A stretch of 64,000 nucleotides of DNA, taken from positions 62,001-126,000 of the forward strand of contig KN805426.1 in the NCBI GenBank assembly GCA_000818945.1, given 5' to 3'. A program made the translations under genes and the position numbers. Shown here piece after piece: positions 9,783-22,000 of this stretch (position 1 is its first letter; each line of letters begins with the position of its first letter). The notes beneath the pieces are model-generated. The model was given only the letters and a program-made list of their open reading frames with translations. It was not told where the DNA came from and ran no database searches. The stretch comes from Schizochytrium sp. CCTCC M209059 (Eukaryota; Sar; Bigyra; Thraustochytrida; Thraustochytriidae).

Positions 9783-10004
9783 ATGCACCGCTTTTATCTT
9801 TTCTTTTTTGCCATTTGTGTATTCATCGCTGGTCATGGAGCGCGGGGGCCAAAGGCGCAAAATTATCAGGTTTGGCCATTCACCGTGGTACATGCACCGC
9901 CGACCCCGATTGCTCTGCTGATCAAGTCAAGCTTCCGGCATTCCATTCCTACAGAAAAAATGATTAGCAAAAGCTCTGCCAAGTTCGAGGACAGGGATGT
10001 ATAA
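9783..10004 (+). CDS. small ORF with signal-peptide-like start (doubtful)
   Basis: A 73-codon ATG ORF beginning MHRFYLFFFAICVFIAGHG, which looks like a secretion signal, then about 50 ordinary residues. It begins only 41 nt after the SNRPE stop, in the short convergent space before the giant gene's stop, so it may simply be 3' UTR. No family recognised. Confidence 0.15.
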   Translation: MHRFYLFFFAICVFIAGHGARGPKAQNYQVWPFTVVHAPPTPIALLIKSSFRHSIPTEKMISKSSAKFEDRDV

Positions 10005-10079
10005 ACCCCCATCTCATCTTCTATCTCAACTCTAACTTTCTCTCTTTCAATTGATCAAAAATTGATTATTGGATCTCTT

Positions 10080-13000
10080 CTAAAACCCAAAGATGCCACC
10101 CTTGGCCTTCTTTTTGTTCTTTTTCCTCTTGCGCACGAGTCCACCACCGCTTGGCAAACGGCCCTCCGCGGCCATTCGTTCGCGGCTCATCTTGAGCCAG
10201 CGACGCATAATCGCCACCGATGCGGGGCTCAGTTGCATGCGCCGACCTGCAAAGGCCGTCGCGTTAGCAAGCTTGTCGTCGTCCTCGTCATCATCGCTAA
10301 TCTCAGCTTCGCGGATGCCCAGCGAGACGCCTCGTTTCCGTGCAGACGCCTGAGCTTTGTGAAGCCAGTGCATCATGATTGCGCGGGATGCTGCCGAGAG
10401 AACAACAGGTCCGAAGATTGCTGGCTTGGCCGGCGCGTCTCCCGGGAAATCACCAGGTCCCGCAGGCCCGACACCCCCGGGCCCTCCTCGTGCACGACCT
10501 CCTCCCAAGCCAAAGTCGCCGCCACCAAGCTTGAGCTCGTCGCGATGCCGCTGGACACAGGGCAAGCACAAGGTGCGCAGCTTGGCGTGCTTTTGGAAGA
10601 AATTTTTCCACGCGACCTGGTCGAACTCCTCGCTCGGGTACTGGGCTTCAAAAGCATCCCCAAGTTTCTCAATGGGCGTCAAAAGCTCGACCTGAAGCTG
10701 CTTGCGGCTGAGACACTGCTCGCACTCCGATTTGCGCGCCCGATTTATGAGTGCTTGGACCGCAGCGCGAAGGGTGCGCCGCCGCCGTGCTTGCGCAAGC
10801 CAAAGTCTAATTATGTTCCGCGACGCATTCGTAAGCGTGACGGGGCCGAACTTGGACCGGCCGTCGTCGTCCTCGTCGTCCGAAGAGACATCAGGATTAA
10901 CGCTACCCAGTATCTTGGTCAGCTGCGCAGTCAAGTACGGCCGCGAGCGTCGCAGCGTGCGCGGCGTAAGGATGTTCGGCAGCTGCGCCACAAGCCACGG
11001 GCGGTTGTAGTCGAGAAACTTGTGTCGAAAGGTTTCACTCGTGATCTTTTGGTTCATCAAGTACGCTTCGTGCGATGCACCCTTTATCTTGTCGAGCTCG
11101 TCCCAGCGTGGGGCGCCCATGTCATCTTCGTCCAAAGCGGTATGCCATGCCGTATTCTCGTGTCGCAAGCTCCACAGACGAATCTTATCCGCTGCACGTA
11201 CTGCGCATCGCCGTACAAACATGCAAGAGAGAACTGCGTATGGTACAATGATCAGCAGCGCAGGGTCACCAAAGGCATTGTAATCCGTGCGCAACATAAT
11301 CTCGATGCCAAGTACCATAATGATGATGCCGGCTGCATACGTGCAGCAAATCATATAGTATTGGCTGCTAAAGCACAACTGGTCCACGGTTCGCAAGGTT
11401 TCCTCAATGCACTCATCAAGCGTATCCTCGAATCCCTTCCAGCGATGCTCTCGCTGAATGAAGCGATACCTCGTATACGTAAGGTAGTCGTAGATCTTCC
11501 ACCCGTGAAAGAGCTCTTGCGACTGAAGGATGAAGATGTCAGCCATGGTCTGGAACCCAATGAGAAAAATAGAAAACCAGAGGTAGTACTCCATATCCTG
11601 GTTACGAATGCCGTACAGATTGGGCAGGCCGATCTGGTCGCGAAAGACCATAAGAATGACAATGAGGAACGGTTGAAAGTATAAAGCAAGCACCTCGGTG
11701 GAGAAAGACATGTACGCGTTCAGGATGGGTTCCACCGTTTCGGACGACTCAAACTGCTGCTCAACCTCTCTCTTGCCCTTGACGTTTGTCGGCGGAGGTG
11801 GCAAGCCCTTGTTCACGGCCTTCTCCATGTCCTCTGCAAGCTTCTTCTTGGCAGCTAATTCGTCCAGCTCAGCAAGCTGCTGGTCTAGCGTTCGGCCCAA
11901 ATGAAGCTGTCGACGAACAAAGTCTTTGGTCTCAAGAACGCGTTGCCGTACCACAAAGAAAAAGTGGTTCTTACCAGGATCCCAAAAGACGCGAGAGAGA
12001 ATCATCAGCCCATTGTTGATGACGTACGCTACCACCATGTCCAAAAAATTGTTGGCGCCAAACGTCACAAGCCCCTGCACAAGGCCAAGTGCAACATTGT
12101 GCGGACAAATCAAAAGCGATTCTTTCAGCTGGCCCTCCACCCAAATGTCGTAGATGATCGACACAAACTTCATGATGAGGATAAAGTACCAAATGATCGA
12201 GCCGTACTGATCCCAGTAGGAAAATTCGATCAAAAAGATGAGGAATACCGTCAGCATCAGCGATGTCGCAACCATATTACTCCGCTTCCACATTGTCGGT
12301 TTCCAAATACTTCGCTCCCGCGTGTGATGGTCTCGTGTATCTTCGTAAAGTTGCTCCTCGATCGAAACCCGACGCGGGACGAATGCACGTACACTCAAAA
12401 GTAGAATGTAGAGTGCCACCATCACAAACGCCAAGCCCATGCGTCCCGAACGCGTCACATCGACCTCTTCAGGCAACACGTCCGACTCCATATAGTGCTT
12501 TGGCCACGTTTCCAAAAAGAAGGCCTCGGCAAGATACTCTTCTTTGGCCTCGGCTTCCGCCTCGGCCAGCTGCACAGCCGTCAGATTGGCGGCGTTCTCG
12601 ATCGTTAGAGGAAACATCATCAGACTCAGTTCTCGAATGGTGGCGCCTCCCTCGAGCATCAGCCAGCACAGACCGAGCACGCACGAGAGGGGCAGCACCG
12701 TCAGACCTACGCCGACGAGAGGTCCTGGCGTTGTCAGTGCCATGTATGAAAAGAAGCGGAAGCGAGGGGGCCGCTCCAGATGCGTTGTCACGCGATTGAT
12801 TGCCCAGAACATGCCGGCAATCAGAACGGTGAAAATGCCAATAAAGACAAAGAGGTTGATAAACACCTCGCGCTGGAAAGCAAAGTTGACAATCAGATCG
12901 TAGTATCCCAATGCCCGAAACTCCACATTGAGTTGAAAATCGGTCCTCGTCTCGTCATAATCAAAGTCGTCGAGCACCAGAGCAATGTAGATGAGTCTCT

Positions 13001-16000
13001 TCAAATCCTTGTTCACTTGGTAGTAGTGCATTTGCAAAGTCGCAGAGCGCGGAAAGCACTGCCGGCCACACTCTGTCGACATGAGATCTGCCGCGTCGCG
13101 ATTTACCTCGAGAGGAATGAGCCAATCTGTCGAACCCTCTTCCACAAACTGGTCAACAAATCGACCACCGAGGAGAAATTGCTCCACAGTCAGAGGCTCC
13201 CAAATGAACTCCAATAGTGTCGTACCCGACGCCACCTCGAACCAGCGAGGTGTGAGGTCGCGCGAGGTCAAATCTTCCTCATATTCACACGTGATTGCTC
13301 TCGTGCAATAGTCTGCAATAGGCTCGCTTTCCAAGAATGAGTACGGGTTGACGACACGAATGTTGTCGTAGTCCGGGAGCGGGGCGTAGCTATAGCGTTC
13401 CCAATCTGTAGGAAGTCGATTTCCGTCCTCGTCAAAGAGCGGAAGCTCGCACTCAGAGGACTCGAGCAAGTCCCAGATCGTTATGTATGAATCGAAACCC
13501 CGACAGCTCGAGAAAAATGGGAGGTACGGAAGCACCACCTTCTGAAAGGTGAACTTTAGATCCTCGTCTGCTGCTGTGGTATCCATCTCATGAAAGATTT
13601 CGCGATACTTGAGAATCATGTCGCGCGTCGTACTCACGTCGATGTCAGGTGGATTCCACCATTGCTGATCTGTCGAAAGCATGTTGTAGTCCTCAAGAAC
13701 GTGTGTCTGGTCCCCGACAGTATTATTGAAGCCAACAAGGACACGTCCCTTGGTCGTAGTCTCGTAGCGGGGCGGCATGTTAAGCGGTGGGGAGACGCTT
13801 GTTAAAGTATCGCGCCGAAAAATTGCACCAAAGATGTACTCTTGTGAGACCTCCGACTCTGCAGCGCTTACTACAGGGCTCAGCCGGCGACGTTCATATG
13901 ATGCCGACTCAATGTGTCGCGTCGAGTTGCTGCGTTCTGGACCATAGATCTGAACCACTGCCGTGTCTTCGAACTGCGGAGTCAACGAGCTGTACATTCC
14001 GTGGAGAATGTGCACTTCCACCCGGAATAAGACGTCTTCTAAAGCAACGAGTGTAATGGCAAATTCGGAAGCCTTATCGATCTCATCACTCAAAAACCAC
14101 GGGCTTAGATCGATCGGTCGGTGGCACGGGTATACTTCGAGCTCCTGACCAATGGCGCAATTTGGGTCCTCAGCGCATTCTGCCTGAGACGAGACCGTGT
14201 AGCGCACGCGATCCGAGTCACATCGCTCCTCCTCGCATGTTGAATTTGCTACGAAGATGGCGAGTCGATAGTGCTCTCCGTACACAAGATCATCGGGAAG
14301 ATGAGCAAAGTCAAAGGTAATTGTTGCCTTGTTGAGGATGGGAAGCATGAACCACGATCGCTCCGCGTCGCGTACGCCCTCCTCGAGCTGAAATCTCTCG
14401 ATCCGAGTAGCAAAATCGTCCCAGCTGACGAGTTCGTCCTCCCGCGATGTCCACCAGGAGCTCGTCATCTCTTCTTTGATCTCCTCGTACTCCGCGCGCG
14501 ATGTTGGAATGCTCTGCTTGACACCATCAACCACCAAAAGACGTCTCGAGGTTTGCGGATAGCTCGTCGAGAACTCTTTATTAAGCGGGCTCAAGTCAAC
14601 AGAATCTCCAACACAGTCCAGGTGCTCGGCTTCTACCCGGTTCAGGTCCAAGGTTGTTGTCTCGCCCGATGAAAGGTCCGTGGTGCCTTCGACCAATGCA
14701 AGTGAGGCACTCGTTTCGCCATAAAAGACCCCATCATTTGAAACCGAGACGCTAATGTACGCCGCCGTAGCCTCGCCGCCAAAAGTCGCGCGACTCGGCA
14801 AACGGCATCGTACCCGCGTTGAGCTCTCATATACACCGGGAACGTGCAGCACGTTCTCCCCCCGCAAGGGCGGGTCGATGGCAGGTAGGCCATTCTCGAA
14901 GACAAAAGCAGCGCTTTCGTGATTAACCACGGAAAACTTGCACACCAATGTGGCAACGTCAAAAAAGTTGCGACCAATTACCGTGAGCATTGTGCCACCC
15001 ACGGCCGGAGCTTGAACAGGGCAGATGCGCTCCACGTGGACGCTATCGTTTCGCCACAGTGGAGAAGATGCACTCTCGTCAACAATGAGTACCCGCTGCA
15101 CGACCTCCACCTCAGCTTCGATGTTGCCCAGCAAAGATGACCCTACGGTGGAGTCAAAGGTCTTCTCCGTCCCACTTAGTGTAGTGTACGTGAACTGGGG
15201 AACGTAGATCTTGTTCTGCGTGTACCAGCCCCAGGTTCCGTGAGACCGCGTGCCTAGTTCCTTGTCACAGACAGAAACGCCGGCAATCTCGCAGGACGTG
15301 AGATTTGCAGAGCCAGAGATCGTTGTTGTACCTCGAGGGCACCGAGTTCTCATACTTTCGGACGAGGCTGTACCCGGCGGGCAGAAATAGCCTGCCGAGC
15401 ACTTGTTTCGCTCCCGCAGATAGCCCTTGGTCCCGCGTTCGCAAACGTTTCCACTCGGACAGATGTTGGAAAAGACGTCCTCCGGAATGGTAGCCTCGTT
15501 CGTGTAGTATCCCGCTGGGACCTGATGTTCGAATTGGGCCGAAGAATCCGTTCCAAGAGGACACACGTGGCCCGAAGGACAAGCCGTGCTTTGCGTCAGA
15601 TTCGACATGGCCTCCACGCCACACACTCTGGAACTTGGGCACGGCTCGCAAAGCGAAATGTCTGTAGCCCCGCGCATCTGATTCCATGTACCCATAGGAC
15701 ACAGCTTGCAAGTGATATCATCCGCAAGCGATCGGTAGGTACCTGCAGAACAAATTGTAGGCTCGTACGTGCCGTATCCCTGGCAAGCGAAGCCAGCAGG
15801 ACATAGGCGGCACACTGTGCTTGAATTCTGAGGCGCATACGTTCCAGGAAAGCATAGCGTCGGGGCAATCGACCCAGTGTCGGTGGACATCGTACCGATC
15901 GGTGCTTGCGTAGGGTAGTCAGAGCCTGGGGGACAGTAATGCCCGCGATGGCACGCCCCTGTGCCGCCCGGGGTAGAGCTCGCCCATTCACAATACGCGC

Positions 16001-19000
16001 CTTCTGTGCAGGTTTGTGGCGCCTCTGCGCCTTCTGGTGTGTCCGGTACCCAATCAATTGTAGTGTTGTGCGCAACACCACCCAAGCAAAAGGTGCCCGG
16101 AGCGCAGGGCAAGGGTCGCAATGCTGCCATCTCCACTTGCAGGTAGGTCGGCGACAAAGTACTTGCTAGCATGTCGAGCAGCTCGGCGCGGACGAGCGTG
16201 AGATTGTGCTCCAAACAAGGTGTGTCAACCTGCGGACTGAGTGCTGCTCCATCGGCGTCGGCAGGTTCAGGCATGCACGCCACATCTGTAGCGTCGACGT
16301 GGTCCGGACGAATTAGCGTCAGCGTGCCTTCCTCGCAAAAGTATCCTGCCGGACACTGAATAATTGGCGTCGAGAGACCCTCAGTGTAGCACACGAAACC
16401 GGCAGGGCAAATCTTTGGCTCTGTGCGGCCCCAACCCGGACAGACATGCCCAACAGGGCACACAGTGCAATTCGACTGTCCTTCAAAGCGATTGAACGTT
16501 CCTGGAAAACAGTCCACAGGCTTTAGATTGCCCACGCCTGGGCAGTGCGCGCCAGAAGGGCACGGAATTGCTTCCAACGCACCATCACTCGTCGGACAAT
16601 AGTGTCCGGACGGGCATGCTCCGGACCCCGACGGAACACTCGATCCGGGAGGGCAAAAGAAACCATCGTGGCATTGCTGCGGAGTTGAAAAGTTGAGTGT
16701 TTGCGGCAAAGCACTCGCGACGCCTGACCTGCAAAAGGTACCAGCAGGGCACACTTGCGGCGCCTCGGATACAGGTGCATCGCGAAAGACTACATCGACA
16801 TCACTGGCCTCCTTTTCGTTCAAGATGTAGCCAGGGCCTGCGCTGTGGCCCAGCGAGCTGAATCCTGTGGCCCCCGCAGCGCGTCGCGAGATCGACCATT
16901 CTGGAAGGAGAGAGGCCCAAATCAGCTGCATACGGCCCGAAATTGCACTACGAGTCCACATGTCCTCTGTGAGCCCTTCAAAGTATGGACGAACAGGTGT
17001 TTGGCCGTGCGCTTTTGCAGAGGTCTGAAATGCCGTAAGAGATGTCGTCTTGGTTCCTCGCGCGCAAAAGTGGCCCGCCGGACAAGCGTCGTACGGAGCA
17101 CGCAGGCCAAGCCTGTCGCAGACGAAGCCTTCCAGACAGGCAACTGGCTTGCTCAAGCCAAAATCGGGGCAAAAATATCCAATCGGGCATTCAAGGCAGC
17201 TCGTCTGGCCGCCCCGCGGCTGAAAGCTACCTGGAGAGCACAGCGTAAAGTTGGACTCGCCGGGTCGCTCGACAATCGTTCCGTTTGGCGCGGAAAGAAG
17301 GCTGCCCTGCTGGCTGTATGATCCGGGCAGAGCGCCACGCTGCAGGCTAAGGAAAGTCTGCGAGGTTGTCAAATCATGCCCATTATTGGAAACACGAACG
17401 AGAAGCTGGTCTGGATCCTGCGGTCTGAGTGTCGGCATCTCGCAGCTCAAAAGACGAGAGGAAATAAAGGTTGCAGGAACCTTGAAGTCCTCTCCAAACA
17501 AGCACGAAAGTGTCGTAGAATTCACAAAATTGTGACCTCTCACCATAAGCGGGACCCCGCCTTCGCTCAGAACGCGGCGAGGAACGACGCCGTGCACGCT
17601 CGGGTCCGCGTAGTACACAAATCTTTCACCGGAAGAGACAAAGTCAACGCCATTGTTTGTCACGGACACCACAACACCTTCCGAGAGATCAGACGCCCGC
17701 CTTGCTGGTGGCATGCGACAATGAATCTCTGTGTCACTCACAAAGCGGGCAGCCACGAGACCCGAGTCTCCTGCCCTGCAAGCAAGAGAACTCACATCCT
17801 GGAAGCCAGCGCCCCTCAGCATTAGCACCGTGCCGCCTGCTTGGGCCGGGCCGCTACGAGGAAGTATGCTCGTGATACTTATTCGCGCGCCACCAATGTA
17901 TGCAAAGAGAACAGTGCTTGACGAGGTAAAGTCGACTCCTCCATTCTGAGAGATTTGTAGCAAGACTTGTGCATTCGATGCCAAGTCATCGTGTCGCGGA
18001 GGAGAAAGGCACGCGAGAACAGAGATATCTGCATTCTGACCCCAGTCGCCACGCGTTTCATGGCTTGCCACGAGGCGTGCCGGTGTGCTCTCAGCATTTC
18101 CGAATTTGCACCAGAGCGAATTCGCGTCTCGAGCAGCCGCAATGTGCAAGTGACGAACAGCAATACGAACTTCGGTGCCGCCATCGGTGGGACCTTGCGC
18201 AGGGAACACCCCTTTGACAGTTGGCCGCTGAAGATAGGTGAATCGCTCACCAAACGTAGAAAAGGCCCCAAGCCCGTGACCATCGACAAAACTGAGCTCT
18301 AGAGGGACTGATGCTGAGAGCGCGCGAGCGGGACCCGGAGGCGAGAGGCAGCGGACAAGCGTCGAATTCACAACCTCCATTGTGAAAGATTCTATATCTC
18401 CAAACTTGCAGACAGCACTCGTGGACGAGAGCAGGTGCATGTCAGTTCCTGTAATCTCGACCCATGTCCCGCCACCCATCGGGCCGTGCGCAGGACGCAG
18501 TGAGAAGATTTGCGGCGCATTAATGTAGTTGAGAACGAGGGCGCTGTCGGAAAAGTCAACACCATTGTTGGTCACCTCAACGATCACCGAACCCACCGCA
18601 TGCGCAGGTGCGGCGCACCGCACCAGCTCGCTGTTGACATAGTAGCCGGGGATTAGGTCACTGTCAGTGCCAAACTTGCAGGCGAGCGCGTCAGAGTTCA
18701 CAAAATCATGCCCGATCACCGTAATTTCCACCTCTCCTTGCGTGTAGGCTGCTGGAGGCTCCAAGCGCGTTACAATTGGGCGCGGGGCGTGTCGAAGGCG
18801 GTAAATTGGCGCGCGTAATACCTCCCCTGTCTCGCCTTCAGCCTGCAAGTGGTACAGCTGGGCTGTAACACTGTCATCCTCTGTTGTAACAAGAGAGCAG
18901 ACAATATGCCGCGTGTTTCCAACGGTGGAGGTCACCGTGCAAAGGTCCCCGCCTTCTCCTGCGAAGTTGAGAAGCCGAAAACGCGTAAAGAGAGGATCGA

Positions 19001-22000
19001 CAGACGCGAGATCGATCTCCACCTCCGACCCGCCAACAAAGTCTCCATTCTCCGGATGGACCTGCACGATCTCGGGCGCCAAAAGGTATGCATATGCGAA
19101 CCCAGTGGCAGAAAAATGGTGTCCTGCGTCGAACGAAATGGATATGGGCACAACTTGCTCGGTCTGTCCCGCGCTCGGAGGGATTTCGCAGGAAACGACA
19201 CGCGATGCTACGTTCACAATTGCGCGTGTGATTATGTCACCAATCATGCAAACGACATGTCCGCTCTGAAGACTTCTCGCGGTTCGCTCTGCGAGTACCA
19301 GACGCGTCTGCGTGCCACCCTCGACACTTCCACCTGCAGGATGCGGCCCTTGATCAAACGTCGCGCGCCACCAACGGTGCAGCGAAAGAGCATTCGAAAA
19401 TTCCTGCCCGTTATCGGTAACGCGTACAAACGTTGTCGTGACAGAAACGTGAGACGCAGGAACTTCGCACTCTACACGCTCGCTGCTAACGAAAGTGGCC
19501 TCCACAATTTCGGTCATTGCACTGCCCGACAGAGCGGCATCAGAGGCGGTGGCACTCGTTGGCACATCCGTAAATTCACAACGCAACGTCGCGGCCTCTT
19601 GCCGGAAGCCGCTGCCTTCGATGCGAAGCGTAGCACCACCCAGAACATGAAATGCGCCAGGACTCACGTCGTGTAAGGTTGGTTCGCGAACATAGTCGAA
19701 TCGTAAGGTCTCTTGTGAGGCTACGCCATCCAAAGTAACCAGTGCATATTTCACGCGATCGAAAGTCCTTGGAGGCACGATGCACTCCAATAAGGAGGGA
19801 CTTCTCACGACCGCTGCAACTTGCAGCACTTCGTTCTCTTCCCCGTTGAGCTGAAAGGTGCATACTTTCTCACCGTAAAAATTGGTGCCGACAACCTGCA
19901 GCGCGGTTCCTCCATAGACGCTACCGAACCGTGGAGAAATGGACTCAATTGTGGCCGAATCCACCACTTCGAGAAGTACTGGTCCATCTACGCCAATGGA
20001 GGCAAATTCGTGCCCATTGCCGCTACTGAGCTCGACAGACACCATGAATGGTGTCGAGAAATTTCCGAGAGAAGCAACATTCGATGGCGTCCGACACGTT
20101 GCTTCTGTTGTGCCCAAGATTGTTGCCGGTACTCTCAGAACTCCCCCAAAGCGACACCATACCTGCAGCGCACGAGAGCTATCAAATGGAAAGTTGACAC
20201 CCACGAGAGAGATAAGATCTCCGCCCAGCACAGAGACTCGCTGTGGCGATACGCTCTGCACCCTTGGAAGGTCTTCAAAGTGAAACTCGAGCGGCCGAAG
20301 CAAGGTGTCGTACTCCACAAAAGTCTCAGCCGTATCCCCATCCAGAAACAGACCTACACGCACAGTCTGCGGACCCTCGTCCGCAAAGCTCGGAGAAACA
20401 CACTCGACGACCGATGCGCTTCGCCGTCGCGCAAGTACTTGATGTGTATTTCCAAACTTGCAGATTAGCTGTCCAGATCCTGGCAAACCCTGGCCTCGTA
20501 ACGTCACCAAGGTTCCACCGTAGACGTTGCCGCGCGAGGGGTGAAGCGAGCGGAGAAAGGCCTGCTGTGTTGCCAAGAACACTTTCCTGTTCAGACTCCA
20601 CTGCTGCTGGGCGTGACCCGCACTACCTTCGCGCGTGCTTAGACCTACCCAAACGGTTCTATTTGCCAATGAGCGACCAAGCTCGTCATCGTCAGCTGCG
20701 AAGTCGGGCGTCAGGCATGTTGCAACGGTAAGACTCTCGTCAAAAGTTGCACGCGAAGTCATCGCACGCTGTGCGACATTCATGTGCTCCAAAGGGTTGT
20801 CCCCACCGATCCAGTCAAAGCTGCAATAGATTTGACCATCCAATCGAGAGTGAAGCGGTGCGTTGAGCGAAAGTCGGACCTCAGTGCCTCCGCGAAGCTG
20901 ACCAATGCTCGGCTCAATGGAAGTGATGTCTAGGGGCTCAAAGACCTCAAGCAAGAGCCCTTCGTGCGGAATTGAAATAGACGCTCCTGGCACGAGAGAC
21001 GAGCGCAGCTTCACCCGCAGCGCACGTGGCCAGACTTGTTCCTCTGCCGGGGGCACGAAAGGCAGACGACACGTCACACTGTCCATTTCTTCCTCGACTG
21101 CGGCAGGAACCTCGGAACGCCAACCGTTTGTACTTTCAAACTCGCACGAAAGAGCGTAGCGATGTGGCGAGTCCGCAAGCTGGTTCGTGTGAACCATGGA
21201 AAGACGGACGAAATGAGGCTGAGCAAGATGAGATGCCACAAGCGCAGGGCTCACATTCCAAAGCTCAAGCAGAGGGAGCACCTTGAGTTCCGCAAATCCA
21301 AATAGATCTTGCCCTCGGTTCGTATTTGTGATGCGAACAAGGTAGACTTTTCCGGCAGCAAGGCTTGTTGGGGTTTGGCATCTTGCATGATGGCGCGAAA
21401 TGATGGATGCAACGGAAGAAAGCGTTGCCTGTGAGCCTGTTTGCAATGGATCCTCAAAGAGGCACGTGAGACGCCGGTCTGCACGTGACATTTCAGCGAA
21501 TCCGCTCCCGTAAACATTGATCCAAGAGCTGCTCTCTGCAAAGACACTTTCTGGCTTCACAGCTTGTACTGTGGGAACAGCGTAAACGGTAAACATGGGT
21601 CCGCGCGATGAGGCGGACCACTGCCGCCCCATATCATAAGACACAACCACCCGTGTTGGCTGTTGCTCTGTGTCCACATTGGGTTCAATCGCTGGGGTCA
21701 TGCAGTACACGGCGTCGTCGTCGAATGCATGAGGCGCGACTTGAGCAAGCGGTCTCGCTCCGTCGGGAAAGGCCACAAAACCACACGAAGTCACTTGGGA
21801 TGGGTGGTCCATGCCACTGAGACGAATCTCTTCGTTCCCGGAAGAGCGCCCCGTTTCTGGCGTAACCCGTAAAACCTTGCTACCTTCGAGATCGTCAAAG
21901 TAACGAAAGTTTTGCTTTTCTGCATGCTGGAAAAAGGTCTCCCCATCGTACGAAATCGCAAAATCAACGGTCTCTGCAGCCAGCACAGCTGGTGCCACAC

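Noticed and set aside
10062..11684. 540-codon open frame on the plus strand
   Set aside because: It is antisense to the membrane module and tail of the giant protein, starts without ATG and shows no domain; the opposite strand has clear helices and repeats.
15260..17262. Cys-rich block as a separate gene
   Set aside because: The reading frame is continuous on both sides with no start, stop or promoter-like gap, so it is a domain of the giant protein.
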